64,000 nucleotides of DNA from Pseudomonas hefeiensis (lineage in GTDB: Bacteria; Pseudomonadota; Gammaproteobacteria; Pseudomonadales; Pseudomonadaceae). Position numbers and translations under genes: made by a program. Below, in pieces: positions 49,864 through 58,943 of the stretch (its first letter is position 1; the number at the start of each line of letters is the position of its first letter). The notes below the pieces were generated by a model. It saw only the letters and a list, made by a program, of their open reading frames with translations. It searched no databases and was not told where the DNA came from. Location: assembly GCF_030687835.1 (NCBI RefSeq), contig NZ_CP117449.1:3162001-3226000 (forward strand), written 5' to 3'.

Positions 49864-50027
49864 GATCGATACTTCAGGCATTGAAAGTGATGCGCCGTTC
49901 CAAACGCACGGCGCCGGAAACATCGTCCTGCCATGTTCACCACGGCTTTTTATTAGTACCTATCAACGCTGTCGGCCTGACTGCGTGTATCTGAAGGTAT
50001 AGATCATCCAGCCGACAAAAACCTTGT

Positions 50028-50900
50028 TTACCCGAGACGGGTCCTGGCTTGTTCAGCAATCAGTTGGGCCAGTATTCGCACCGGTTCGGCGAGGCTGGAC
50101 CGATGCACGAGCCCGATATCCCGATGGAAGGCGTGCGGTCCAAGGTCGAGGGCTCGCACACCTGCCGGCCAATCATGATGAGCGGCTGTCTGCGGCACCA
50201 ATGCCACGCCTACACCGTTTTCAACCAGCTTGATGATGGCCTCCAGTTCATCCAGCTCGCACACCTCGCGCAAAGTGAAGTGCATTTGCCGCAGGAAACG
50301 ATCCACCTGCCTGCCGCCAAATGATGCGCGGTCGTATCGGATAAATGGAAGGCTGGAAAGGAGTGCAGCCCAATCCTCTCCCGACACTTCGCGCGGAACA
50401 ATCAGTCGATAGGGCTCAAGCGCCAGAGTCGTCCAGCGCAGGTCGTTTTGAAGGGGGAAGGGCGGACGAATAATGGCCGCCATGTCGATTTCGCCAGCAT
50501 CCACCAGGTTTACCAACTCCATCGACACCCCTGGGAGTACCCGTGTACGGCACTGGGGACATTGTTGGTGGAACCTGGCCAGCGCATCCGGCAGATAGGA
50601 GCGCTGGACCGACGCAATGGCGCCGATGTTGATCAGGACGCTGGCTGTAAGCTCCGCAGTGCCGCCGCCCAGATTGTCGTAGAGGCGAAGCAACTCTTGC
50701 GCCTGCAGGAGTACCTGGTGTCCCTTGCGGTTAAGGTGAGCCGAGCGTCCTTTCCTATCGAATATTTCGAAACCCAGCTGCGCCTCCAGGCGCTGGATCT
50801 GTGCGCTCACCGCGGCCTGGGTGAGGCCGATCCGGTTCCCTGCCGCGGCGAATGTGCCTTCCCGTGCTACGGCGATGAGTGTCTTGAGTTCTTTGATCAT
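50028..50900 (-). CDS. LysR-family regulator
   Basis: A 290-aa LysR protein with HTH at residues 1-60 ([39 protein letters not shown]) and an effector domain from about 88. It is divergent from the VOC gene at 51002 across about 100 AT-rich bases holding short palindromes (ATTAAT, ATATAT), where it likely binds. Confidence 0.9.
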   Translation of the reverse strand: MIKELKTLIAVAREGTFAAAGNRIGLTQAAVSAQIQRLEAQLGFEIFDRKGRSAHLNRKGHQVLLQAQELLRLYDNLGGGTAELTASVLINIGAIASVQRSYLPDALARFHQQCPQCRTRVLPGVSMELVNLVDAGEIDMAAIIRPPFPLQNDLRWTTLALEPYRLIVPREVSGEDWAALLSSLPFIRYDRASFGGRQVDRFLRQMHFTLREVCELDELEAIIKLVENGVGVALVPQTAAHHDWPAGVRALDLGPHAFHRDIGLVHRSSLAEPVRILAQLIAEQARTRLG

Positions 50901-51001
50901 TCACAAATATTAATTGTGTTTCTAAGCAATATATATTGATTTTTTTGCGTTCGGCGGCGCCTTACGATGGCTTCATCCGCAAAAAAACAAAAGGAATCCT
51001 G

Positions 51002-51427
51002 ATGAGCCTCTCTCCCTTCCACCTCGCAATTCCGGTTTACGACCTCGCTGGCGCACGCACTTTTTACGGTGAAGTGTTTGGACTGCCAGAGGGTCGCTCA
51101 AGCGCCCAATGGGTCGACTTCAACTTTTACGGCCATCAACTGGTGATCCATGAGCAACCAAAGACTGCTTCCCAAGAGAGCGTCCATAGCAATCCGGTAG
51201 ACGGCCATGACGTACCTGTTCCTCACTTCGGCATAATTCTGGGCTGGGAAGAATGGGAAGCGCTGGCCGAGCGATTGAAATCCTTCGGCACCGAGTTTGT
51301 GATTGAGCCCTACATTCGTTTCAAGGGCCAGGTTGGCGAGCAGGCCACGATGTTTCTGTTCGATCCCTGTGGTAACGCGCTTGAATTCAAGGCGTTCAAG
51401 GATATGAGCCAGCTCTTTGCAAAGTAA
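51002..51427 (+). CDS. VOC-superfamily (glyoxalase/dioxygenase fold) protein
   Basis: A 141-aa protein of the vicinal oxygen chelate superfamily. Likely metal ligands are His in [11 protein letters not shown], His in VPHFGIIL and Glu in [22 protein letters not shown] is typical of the C-terminal module. AAGGA precedes the ATG. The reaction is unknown; control by the adjacent LysR gene is likely. Confidence 0.85.
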   Translation: MSLSPFHLAIPVYDLAGARTFYGEVFGLPEGRSSAQWVDFNFYGHQLVIHEQPKTASQESVHSNPVDGHDVPVPHFGIILGWEEWEALAERLKSFGTEFVIEPYIRFKGQVGEQATMFLFDPCGNALEFKAFKDMSQLFAK

Positions 51428-51475
51428 TACAAACAAAGGTGGACAGGCGCAGGGCTGCGCCTGCTTACAAAGCGC

Positions 51476-51958
51476 TCAATGCATCTTGCTGTGATCGCGA
51501 CCGTCCATATTGTTAAGCGCCCGAACCGGTGCTTGCACATCAACCGTTTCTTGCTCGCCCCTGGCATTTTCAACCGTCAGGGTCAGCGCAACGCTATCGC
51601 CTTCTTTCATTTGGCCGGTCAGGCCCATCAGCATCACGTGATAGCCGTTTGGATCAAAACTGACGGCCTTGCCCGCTGGCAGATTGACGGATGCCACCGG
51701 CCCCATTCTCATCACGTCGTTGCTCATGGTCATTTCGTGTATCTGCACGTCCCTGGCCACGGGGGAGGTCACGCTGAGCAGTTTGCTGTCGCTGTCGGCG
51801 GTGACGGTCATGAACGCGCCCGTTGCGGACTGGTTCGCAACGGTGGCGCGTACCCAAACGTCATCGACTTTGGCTTGCGCCGAAACCTGGAACGCGAACC
51901 CTAGCAATGCCAGACCGATTACAGCGTTTGTGAGGATTCTGTTCAAAACAGGGCGCAT
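51476..51958 (-). CDS. PCu(A)C periplasmic copper chaperone
   Basis: A 160-aa secreted protein with signal peptide LTNAVIGLALLGFAFQVSAQ. The copper site HEMTMSNDVMRM together with GYHVMLMGLTG gives the H-M...M...H-M pattern of PCu(A)C. It passes Cu(I) to the Cu(A) centre of cytochrome oxidase. Its ATG overlaps the SCO stop (TGATG), so the two are coupled. Confidence 0.92.
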   Translation of the reverse strand: MRPVLNRILTNAVIGLALLGFAFQVSAQAKVDDVWVRATVANQSATGAFMTVTADSDSKLLSVTSPVARDVQIHEMTMSNDVMRMGPVASVNLPAGKAVSFDPNGYHVMLMGLTGQMKEGDSVALTLTVENARGEQETVDVQAPVRALNNMDGRDHSKMH

Positions 51959-52563
51959 CAGCAGACCTCCATGACAGTCAGCAGATCTTCGGTACACTCT
52001 TGTGCCGAAAGGGATTGAGACAGCCCCAGGCGCAACGTACCCCGGGAGTCGTAGACAAAACTGGTGGCGGTGTGCGACAGGGTGTAAGTAGAGCCTGCCG
52101 GCACTTTTTCGTAGAACACATCGAACTCTTTGGCCGTGGCCGCGGTTTCTTCGAGTGTGCCGTACAGAGCGACGAAGGAAGGGTCGAACGTCTTGACGTA
52201 GGCGTCGAGGATTTGCGGAGTATCGCGCTCAGGATCCAGGGTGATGAAGATCACCTGAAGCCGCTCGCCGTCGCGTCCCATCAACTTCTTGATGGTCGCA
52301 GCCCGGGCCAGGGTGGTCGGACAGATCGCTGGGCACTGGGTAAAGCCAAAGAAAACCATCGGCATCATGCCGCGAAAACTCGACAGCGACTGGGTGTTGC
52401 CTTCGGTGTCCTTGAGCTTGAAGGTACGCCCCAGAATCTTGTCGCTCAGATCCTTGCCGTACTTGTACGACAGTTCGCCACGCGTGTCGCAGCCGGCGAC
52501 CAGGCCCAGCCCGAGCACGCCCATGCCTGCAATCACCTTGCGGCGAGTCAACAAAGCCGTCAT
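51958..52563 (-). CDS. SCO1/SenC-family copper chaperone
   Basis: A 201-aa thioredoxin-fold lipoprotein (lipobox GLVAGC). Copper ligands are the CxxxC in TQCPAICPTTL and the distal histidine in YTLSHTATSF. It works with PCu(A)C in oxidase copper-site assembly. The oxidase genes are not in the window. Confidence 0.92.
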   Translation of the reverse strand: MTALLTRRKVIAGMGVLGLGLVAGCDTRGELSYKYGKDLSDKILGRTFKLKDTEGNTQSLSSFRGMMPMVFFGFTQCPAICPTTLARAATIKKLMGRDGERLQVIFITLDPERDTPQILDAYVKTFDPSFVALYGTLEETAATAKEFDVFYEKVPAGSTYTLSHTATSFVYDSRGTLRLGLSQSLSAQECTEDLLTVMEVC

Positions 52564-53134
52564 TTATTACCGCCTTTTGCATGCCCGTCAGTCGGCAGGA
52601 CTGGCGGGCGGGTTAGCCATAAAAGCGGCGCATGATACCAAAGTGCGCTGCTGCGCCGGTTTGCGATCACCGGGCAGAACGGCGTGGGGCGACAAAAGGT
52701 GTAAGAAAAGGTGACAGGCGATTCTGTGATTGTCCCCTTAAGAACCGCACACACATGCGCTCGGGAGATCATCTTCGACTTCAGCAACCTTCGGGGCGAC
52801 AGAAATGATTTGTCAGGGCTGGATGTCGATGTCTTGACTCCGTTGTTCGACAGTTGGATCACCGCCATGCCCTTGGTCAGCAGGCCGGTCATCGGGTAGC
52901 GTTTCAGAGGCTGTCCGGATCGCCAAAAAACATTTTGACTGGGCTCTAGAACTATATTCAGGCAGAAAAATTTCAAATATGCCCCCAGTTGCATGTGATG
53001 CTCGAGCAGTTGCGAGCGCACACCCTGGCGGTAATCCTGCGTGGGACTTGATGGCTTTCGGTGGCACAGCCCTTTTGAAATTGTCTGGTTCGCCCGCTTT
53101 GCAGATGCTCACTGGTTGCCAGTCTGTCGGGTAT
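52564..53134. other. Gene-poor spacer at the edge of the accessory region
   Basis: About 570 bases without a recognised gene. A 62-codon plus-strand frame at 52711-52899 (with IIFDFSNLRGDRNDLSGLDV) has no ribosome site or family I know and may be a degraded fragment. No attachment site or tRNA was found here. Confidence 0.4.
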
Positions 53135-53737
53135 CTACTGATGGATCTCCGTCACGGACATGGTGAACACCAACCTGGATCTGCCAGCGTTGGAATAGGA
53201 GTGAGGTACATCGGTTTTGGCCACCGCCGAGCTTCCCGCAGGTATGACCAACTCTGTTTCCCCTACCACGCATTTCAGCGTGCCTTTCTCCACATGAAAC
53301 AGTTCAAGCGTGCCCTGAGGATGCCCCTGCGAAGCGAAGGATTCGCCTGGGTGCATTTCCCAACGCCACAGCTCGATCATATTAGGGCCGGACGTTCCCG
53401 CCAGAAGGCGCGCCGTTCCTCCCAGGTCACCGGTCCAGAGCGTGGGGATGTCTTGGCTGTCGATGATATGGGCGGATGGGGCTTCGGTCACATTGACGAC
53501 GTCTGCAACAGACAGCCCAAGCGCGGCGGCAATTTTGCAAAGGATGCCGATACTGGGGTTCGCCGTACATTTCTCAATTTCGACGACCATTCCTTTGCTC
53601 ACCCCTGAGCGGCGGGAAAGCTCATCCAACGTGATCTTCTGTGCTTTGCGCGCCTGTTTGAGTGTGCGCGCAACGGCCAGGCTGACGGTTTGAGCGTCAG
53701 CACCCGGGGTAGTCGACAGGCTGTTATTCGTGGTCAT
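53135..53737 (-). CDS. XRE-cupin transcriptional regulator
   Basis: A 200-aa regulator with a Cro/CI-type HTH (about 22-80: ITLDELSRRSGVSKGMVVEI, then NPSIGILCKIAAALGLSVAD) and a C-terminal cupin ligand domain (HPGESFASQGHPQGTLELFH). Such proteins usually bind a small metabolite and repress or activate nearby catabolic genes. It is divergent from the B3/B4 gene, and the space between carries a motif repeated at 58811, suggesting that it controls both halves of the cluster. The effector could be canavanine or homoserine (inference). Confidence 0.88.
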   Translation of the reverse strand: MTTNNSLSTTPGADAQTVSLAVARTLKQARKAQKITLDELSRRSGVSKGMVVEIEKCTANPSIGILCKIAAALGLSVADVVNVTEAPSAHIIDSQDIPTLWTGDLGGTARLLAGTSGPNMIELWRWEMHPGESFASQGHPQGTLELFHVEKGTLKCVVGETELVIPAGSSAVAKTDVPHSYSNAGRSRLVFTMSVTEIHQ

Positions 53738-53827
53738 TGATGAGGGTCATGAGAAAAAATGTGTGGGGATTCTCAGCCTTTAACAATCGCTCCGTCAATC
53801 TGCATACACGTTATAGTAGATGATATC

Positions 53828-53867
53828 AGTCATTATATTGACTTTATTGGTCGTCGCTGGCTAGCAT
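53828..53867 (+). promoter_or_regulatory. Promoter with shared operator-like motif, upstream of the B3/B4 gene
   Basis: AGTCATTATATTGACTTTAT at 53828-53847 is nearly identical to AGTCACTATATTGACTTTTA at 58811-58830. It overlaps a possible -35 TTGACT (53838-53843) with TAGCAT (53862-53867) as -10 after 18 bases. The AGTCA and TGACT arms are inverted, as for a dimeric regulator. Confidence 0.6.
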
Positions 53868-53898
53868 GAAATGACATTTGGGTTCCTGGAGGTTTTTG

Positions 53899-54594
53899 AT
53901 GCTGTCCGTACTGCCGTTGATCGATCAAGCCGTTGCAGAATTGGCTCCGGAGTTCAGGGCCCTGAGCGTTGTGGTGGAAGCTGCGCCACTGGCTCATCCT
54001 GAGGTAGCTCAGGGCGCGCTGGACCGTGCTTGCAAGGCTGTGCAGGAAGGTGGGCCAAGCTGGGGAGAGGCCCATCTGGCCGCATGGGCTGAAACATTCC
54101 GAAAGTTCGGGGCCAAGCCGCAGCGCACGCCTTGTTCAGCTGAAGCACTGCGTAAACGGGTTTTACGTGACGGCAGCTTGCCGAGCTTGGATCCCATCGT
54201 CGATCTCTACAACGCCATCAGCATTGAGTATGCCATCCCGGTTGGCGGGGAAAACATTGAAGCCTATGTGGGTTCCCCACGGCTGGTAGTCGCAGATGGC
54301 ACTGAGCCTTTTGACACCATGAAAGAGGGTGCTCCTGCTTTCGAGTATCCAGACGCCGGCGAGGTTGTCTGGCGTGATGACAAAGGTGTGACCTGCCGTC
54401 GCTGGAATTGGCGGCAAGGTGTCAGGACCCGTCTCGGTGCTGATGCGAAGTGCATGTGGTTCATTCTGGAGAGTTTGCCGGCGATGCCGCTTGAAGCCTT
54501 GACGGAGGCGGGGGACAAGCTGATCGAAGGGTTGCAGCAAATGATGCCAGGCGTCCAGATCGAAAGCTCATTGATTGGACCTGGGGTCCAATAG
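53899..54594 (+). CDS. ctdA: Stand-alone B3/B4-domain protein, likely CtdA canavanyl-tRNA(Arg) deacylase
   Basis: A 231-aa protein consisting of one B3/B4 domain, the fold that edits misacylated tRNA in the phenylalanyl-tRNA synthetase beta chain. Start ATG 53899 follows GGAGG. Typical segments are LVDLYNAIS-like SLDPIVDLYNAISIEYAIPV, GGENIEAYVG and the CRRWNWRQG block. In canavanine-using Pseudomonas a protein of this family (CtdA) removes canavanine from tRNA(Arg). The homoserine genes downstream support that role here. Family membership is firm; substrate is inference. Next gene 29 bases away. Confidence 0.75.
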   Translation: MLSVLPLIDQAVAELAPEFRALSVVVEAAPLAHPEVAQGALDRACKAVQEGGPSWGEAHLAAWAETFRKFGAKPQRTPCSAEALRKRVLRDGSLPSLDPIVDLYNAISIEYAIPVGGENIEAYVGSPRLVVADGTEPFDTMKEGAPAFEYPDAGEVVWRDDKGVTCRRWNWRQGVRTRLGADAKCMWFILESLPAMPLEALTEAGDKLIEGLQQMMPGVQIESSLIGPGVQ

Positions 54595-54623
54595 TCGACA
54601 GACCACTGCTGGGAGTGATGACG

Positions 54624-55517
54624 ATGTTTACCGGCCTTAGTGCATTTCCTCTGACGCCTATGGATGAGCAGGGTGTGGACGAAATTGCTTTTACCCGTCT
54701 TGTGCAGCAACTGGTGGCGGCGAAAGTAGATTCCATCGGGGCTCTCGGATCCACCGGAAGTTATGCGTATCTTTCCCGAGCCGAACGTTCTCGAGTTGCT
54801 CAGTTGGCAGTAGAGGCCGCGGAGGGTGTGCCTGTGATGGTGAGTATCGGCGCGCTGCGTACACGCGACGTTTTGCTGCTGGCTGAGGATGCGCAAGCCG
54901 TGGGAGTCAAAGCCTTGTTGCTGCCACCCGTGTCATATCAAAAACTGACTCAGGACGATGTTTTTTCGATGTACGAAAGGGTTTCGGCCAACGTCTCAGT
55001 TCCGCTATGTGTCTATGACAATCCGGGTACCACCCATTTCGATTTTACCGATGAGTTACATGGGCGTATCGCGGAGCTACCCAACGTCAGGTCAATCAAA
55101 ATTCCGGGCGTCCCCGACGCGCCGCACCTGGCCAGGGAGCGCGTGGAACGTCTGCGAAAATTGATTCCGAGCCACGTGACGATCGGAATAAGCGGAGATG
55201 CGTTAGCTGCTATTGGCATGAATGCCGGCTGCGATGCCTGGTACTCCGTCATGGGCGGTTTGTTCCCCAACACAGCGCTCGCCATCACGCGAGCTGCATT
55301 GTCAGGGGACGCCGCTGAAGCCGTGCGCCTTTCTGAATCGTTGAAGCCGCTTTGGGCTTTGTTCAGGCAATTTGGCGGTAGCTTTCGAGTGATAGCAACA
55401 GCGGCGGAGCTACGCGGGTTTACTCACTCTCCGAGTGTACCTTTGCCACTCAGAACCATTGCAGGAGAAGGACGCGAGCAAATTGCAGCAGTGATAGATG
55501 CGCTTGAATTGAGCTGA
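54624..55517 (+). CDS. DapA-like (dihydrodipicolinate synthase/NAL family) aldolase
   Basis: A 297-aa class I aldolase. GALGSTGSYAYLSRAER matches the family's GxTGE-type signature, YDNPGTTHFDF carries the catalytic tyrosine (about Tyr131), and the Schiff-base lysine is Lys159 in VRSIKIPG. It is probably not the housekeeping DapA, given the variant motifs and the accessory setting. It could act on a pyruvate adduct made or used in the same pathway. Start 54624 is chosen for GGGAG spacing. Confidence 0.82.
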   Translation: MFTGLSAFPLTPMDEQGVDEIAFTRLVQQLVAAKVDSIGALGSTGSYAYLSRAERSRVAQLAVEAAEGVPVMVSIGALRTRDVLLLAEDAQAVGVKALLLPPVSYQKLTQDDVFSMYERVSANVSVPLCVYDNPGTTHFDFTDELHGRIAELPNVRSIKIPGVPDAPHLARERVERLRKLIPSHVTIGISGDALAAIGMNAGCDAWYSVMGGLFPNTALAITRAALSGDAAEAVRLSESLKPLWALFRQFGGSFRVIATAAELRGFTHSPSVPLPLRTIAGEGREQIAAVIDALELS

Positions 55518-55830
55518 GCACCGCGGGAGCATTCTGGCTCATCATGGTTGAGGAGGCAGAAACCCAACTGTCTACAGTTTCAAAAACGTCGTGAAATGGT
55601 CCTGGTGTCCCTCCAGGATTTCCCTGGGCAGGATCGTGCCAACACCTCCTCGATGCTGAAGGCCATGAGAAAGCACATGAGCAAGGATTTGCTCCTTGGT
55701 CATGTTGCCCGGTTTGCCGTCTTTGAAGATAAATGCCACAGGTTCAGACAGCTCCGTTGCAGTGACTGATTTTGTGTAGTCAACAAACCATTGATTTGCC
55801 TTTGTGAATGCCTCTTCTAGCTGACGCAGG

Positions 55831-55837
55831 TCTTGCG
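55831..55837. repeat. Target-site duplication, left copy
   Basis: TCTTGCG, identical to 58483-58489. Seven bases is within the IS21 range. Its removal with the element restores the DinB frame. Confidence 0.93.
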
Positions 55838-55842
55838 TGCGG

Positions 55843-55957
55843 ATTCCACGCGCATTTGGACACCCATTCCACGAACACTTGGACAGCGATTCCACGCTGA
55901 CTTGGACACTCATTCCACGGCCACTTGGACACTGATTCCACGAGCACTTGGACAGTG
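55843..55957. repeat. Five 23-bp tandem repeats at the left IS end
   Basis: Five consecutive 23-base units, each starting ATTCCACG and containing TTGGACA (ATTCCACGAACACTTGGACA, ATTCCACGGCCACTTGGACA and so on). Repeated terminal motifs of this kind bind IstA in IS21 elements. They create shadow open frames but do not encode protein. Confidence 0.92.
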
Positions 55958-56048
55958 ATTTCTCACTGATCCGATCCACGCTCAGGCAGGCGGCAACGCA
56001 GGACTATTCACTACCATCGGCCTCTTTTATCGAAGCGAAGAGGTCGTC

Positions 56049-57579
56049 GTGGAGCGTATATCCATGCGTAAAATCCGAGAGGTACTACGCCTAAAGTTCG
56101 ACGCCGGCCTGTCCGTGCGCAAGATCGCCGCCAGTCTGCGCATCAGCAGCGGCAGTGCCGGCAATTACCTGCACCGTTTCAACGCTTGCGGGCTGACTTG
56201 GCCGACATCATTGTCGGACGCCGAGCTGGAGCGATGCCTGTTTCCGCCAGCACCAACAGTTCCCAGCGATCAAAGGCCGATGCCTGATTGGGCTTGGGCG
56301 CATGCCGAGCTGCGCCGCCCCGGCGTGACTCTGGCCTTGCTCTGGCAGGAATATCGACTGGCGCACCCGCAAGGCTTCCAGTACAGCTGGTTCTGCGAGC
56401 ACTACCGGCTCTGGGCCGCCAAGGTCGACGTGGTCATGCGCCAGGAACATCGCGCCGGCGAAAAGCTGTTCGTCGATTACGCGGGTCAGACCGTGCCGAT
56501 CATCGACCGGCGAACCGGAGAGATCCGCCAGGCCCAGATATTCGTCGCCGTCCTCGGCGCCTCCAGCTACACCTTCGCCGAGGCCACCTGGTCGCAGAAA
56601 CTGCCCGACTGGCTGGGCTCGCACGCCCGCTGTTTTGCTTTTTTCGGCGGCACCGCACAGATCCTGGTGCCCGACAATCTGCGCAGCGGCGTTTACCAAA
56701 GCGCATCGTTACGAGCCCGATATCAACCCCAGTTACCGCGATCTCGCCGAGCATTACGGCGTGGCCGTATTGCCTGCTCGCTCACGAAAACCCAAGGACA
56801 AAGCCAAGGTCGAAGTCGGTGTTCAAGTGGTCGAGCGCTGGATCCTGGCGGTGCTGCGCAACCGCCAGTTCTTCTCGCTGGGCGAACTCAACACGGCCAT
56901 CGGACTGCTGCTGGATCGGCTCAATCAGAAGCCCTTCAAAAAGCTGCCCGGCTCGCGCCGGTCAGCCTTCGAGGCTATCGACCAGCCGGCACTGCAAGCA
57001 CTGCCGGAACATCCCTACGTCTACGCCGAATGGAAAAAGGTGCGGGTGCACATCGACTACCACGTCGAAGTCGACGGCCATTTTTACTCAGTGCCGTACC
57101 AGTTGGTGAAGCACCAACTTGAAGTGCGGTTGACCGCGCAAACGGTGGAGTGCTTCCACGCCAACCAGCGCGTGGCCAGCCATCTACGCTCGCAGCATAA
57201 AGGCCGCCACACCACCCAAACCGAGCACATGCCCAAGAGCCATCGCGAACACGCCGAATGGACACCGCAACGGCTGATCCTCTGGGCTGAGCAGACGGGC
57301 CCGAATACGGCCGGTGTCATCGCCTACATCCTCGAACGCCGAATCCACCCGCAGCATGGCTTCCGCGCCTGCCTGGGCATCCTGCGCCTGAGCAAGCAGC
57401 ACGGCGAAGCGCGGCTGGAAGCCGCGTGCCAGCGTGCGCTGGCCCTAGGCGCATGCAGTTACAAGAGCCTCGAATCGATCCTGCGCCAAGGCCTGGAACG
57501 GCTACCTCTTGCCCAGCAAAACCTGCCGTTACTGCCCGACGAGCACATCAACCTGCGTGGCCCCGGCTACTACCACTGA
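56049..57579 (+). pseudogene. istA: IstA transposase of the IS21 element, frameshifted
   Basis: The protein is encoded in two frames. The first (GTG 56049) has the N-terminal HTH (RKIREVLRLKFDAGLSVRKI) and DDE core with FVDYAGQTV and [11 protein letters not shown], then goes out of frame. The second frame resumes [20 protein letters not shown] and has the third acidic residue in [15 protein letters not shown]. One extra T in the GTTT run at about 56688-56691 accounts for the shift, and the span is 3n+1. Without correction the DDE triad is split, so the copy cannot move itself. Confidence 0.88.
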
Positions 57580-57599
57580 CCTGAAAAAGGAGCACCCAA

Positions 57600-58355
57600 A
57601 TGCTGCCCAACCCGACCCTCGACAAGCTACAAACCCTGCGCCTGCACGGCATGATCAAGGCGCTTGGCGAACAACACGCAACGCCTGACATCAACGATCT
57701 CAGCTTCGACGAGCGCCTCGGCCTGATGGTCGACCGCGAGCTGACCGAGCGCGAAGACGCCCGCCTGACTACGCGTCTCAAAGCCGCACGACTACGCCAT
57801 AACGCCTGCCTGGAAGACATCGACTACCGCAGCCCGCGCGGGCTGGACAAGGCGCTGATCCTGCAATTGGGCAGCGGCCAATGGCTACGCGATGGCCTGA
57901 ACCTGATCATCGGCGGCCCGACTGGTGTAGGCAAAACCTGGCTTGCCTGCGCGCTGGCTCATAAGGCCTGCCGCGACGGTTACAGCGTGCGCTATCTGCG
58001 CCTGCCACGCTTGATGGAAGAACTGGGCCTGGCCCACGGCGATGGGCGCTTCTCCAAGCTAATGGCTGGCTACGCCAAAACCGACCTGCTGATCCTGGAT
58101 GACTGGGGCTTGGCGCCGTTTACCGCTGCTCAGCGGCGCGACATGCTTGAACTGCTGGACGACCGCTACGGCAACCGCTCGACGCTGGTGACTAGCCAGA
58201 TGCCGGTGGACAAATGGCACGCACTGATCGGCGATCCGACCTTGGGCGATGCGATCCTTGACCGGCTGGTGCACAACGCATATAGGATCGAACTGAAGGG
58301 CGAATCGATGCGCAGGCGCGTGACGAAATTGACGACGGCAGGGACTTCAGACTAA
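57600..58355 (+). CDS. istB: IstB ATP-binding helper of the IS21 element
   Basis: A 251-aa AAA+ ATPase that assembles the transposition complex with IstA. An N-terminal helical part (LRLHGMIKALGEQHA) is followed by Walker A GGPTGVGKTWLACAL, Walker B LLILDDWGLAPF and VTSQMPVDKWHALIGDPTLG. AAGGAG precedes the ATG 20 bases after istA. It appears intact. Confidence 0.96.
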   Translation: MLPNPTLDKLQTLRLHGMIKALGEQHATPDINDLSFDERLGLMVDRELTEREDARLTTRLKAARLRHNACLEDIDYRSPRGLDKALILQLGSGQWLRDGLNLIIGGPTGVGKTWLACALAHKACRDGYSVRYLRLPRLMEELGLAHGDGRFSKLMAGYAKTDLLILDDWGLAPFTAAQRRDMLELLDDRYGNRSTLVTSQMPVDKWHALIGDPTLGDAILDRLVHNAYRIELKGESMRRRVTKLTTAGTSD

Positions 58356-58386
58356 CAATGCAAACCTGCGTCGCTGCGCTCCGACT

Positions 58387-58477
58387 GCCTGTCCAAGTGG
58401 ACGTGGATCAGATGTCCAAGTGCGCGTGGAACGAGTGTCCAAATGATCGTGGGCTGAGTGTCCAAGTGTCGTGGAAT
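58387..58477. repeat. Four related 23-bp repeats at the right IS end
   Basis: Read on the minus strand from 58477: ATTCCACGACACTTGGACAC, then GCCCACGATCATTTGGACAC, GTTCCACGCGCACTTGGACA and GATCCACGTCCACTTGGACA. They match the left-end units in inverted orientation but are more diverged. Confidence 0.9.
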
Positions 58478-58482
58478 CCGCA

Positions 58483-58489
58483 TCTTGCG
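58483..58489. repeat. Target-site duplication, right copy
   Basis: TCTTGCG, the partner of 55831-55837 at the other end of the IS21-family element. Confidence 0.93.
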
Positions 58490-58810
58490 GTTGCTCAGTG
58501 ACGACGTCGTCAAATTCCTCCGGCTTTCCTTGCAGTCTGGCGATGAACAACTGGTCCACGATATTGATGTGCCTGAGCCAGTAGCAGGCTTCCTCCATTT
58601 CTACTGGGAAGGACGTTGCTATGGGCGCTTTCAAGCACCTGAATAGCACCTCCTCAGACCATGCCTTGTACTGATAAAGCGAGTGCAATAGGTTCTTGGC
58701 ACACATGGTGTTCTCCCATTTTTTAAGCATTGTCGGCCCTGGCACATCACGGAACTGGGACAAAAAGGGGGGGCGTGTAACGGAACGGAATACCGTTGGC
58801 GAGATAGCAT

Positions 58811-58838
58811 AGTCACTATATTGACTTTTATAGTCAAT
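58811..58838. promoter_or_regulatory. Second copy of the shared operator-like motif, dinB/thrC-like promoter
   Basis: AGTCACTATATTGACTTTTA at 58811-58830 matches the motif upstream of the B3/B4 gene at 19 of 20 positions up to the shared TTGACTTT core. It continues into TAGTCAAT, so ATTGACT (58820-58826) and AGTCAAT (58832-58838) form a further inverted pair with 5 bases between. It lies in the divergent promoter of the DinB gene and the threonine-synthase homologue. Confidence 0.6.
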
Positions 58839-58943
58839 GGCGTGAAGCTGGATCAACGGCGATTAACGCCACCGCATTGAATTCCAGCAAAGCCCCACCT
58901 TGCAGGTGGCCCGCTCGGAAATGGCTTGAGGGTGTCTTGGATC

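Larger units (their letters stand above)
55838..58482 (+). mobile_element. IS21-family insertion sequence
   Basis: A 2645-bp element. Its ends are inverted repeats TGCGGATTCCACG (55838-55850) and the complement at 58470-58482, beginning TG and ending CA. It carries istA and istB in order, and tandem terminal repeats at both ends, as usual for IS21. It is flanked by the 7-bp duplication TCTTGCG. Confidence 0.95.
55572..58706 (-). pseudogene. DinB-family gene, interrupted by the IS21 element
   Basis: The N-terminal part is at 58490-58706 (MCAKNLLHSLYQYKAWSEEV ... VTEQPQ) and the C-terminal part at 55572-55830 (RQLEEAFTKANQWFVDYTKS ... GHQDHFTTFLKL). Removing the element and one copy of the 7-bp duplication rejoins the frame exactly as TEQPQDLRQLEEAF, giving a DinB/YfiT-like four-helix protein of about 155 aa with the usual histidine positions (NIVDQL region, HVLSHGLQHRG). 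GGGAGAA precedes the start. DinB-fold enzymes are metal-dependent thiol transferases or hydrolases; the role here is unknown. It is inactive as it stands. Confidence 0.92.

Noticed and set aside
50028..50900. The LysR gene as MexT, activator of mexEF-oprN
   Set aside because: It is divergent from a VOC gene with a shared promoter, and another gene separates it from mexE; nothing in its sequence marks it as MexT.
52711..52899. A 62-codon plus-strand frame as a small gene
   Set aside because: No ribosome site, no signal or domain, no known homologue in memory; listed only as part of the spacer.
54624..55517. The aldolase as housekeeping DapA
   Set aside because: Its motifs (GSTGSYAYLS, YDNPG) differ from lysine-pathway DapA and it sits in an accessory cluster.
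55843..55957. Regular repeats suggesting a CRISPR array
   Set aside because: The units are directly adjacent with only 2-3 variable bases inside, have no spacers, lie at an IS21 end and recur inverted at the other end.
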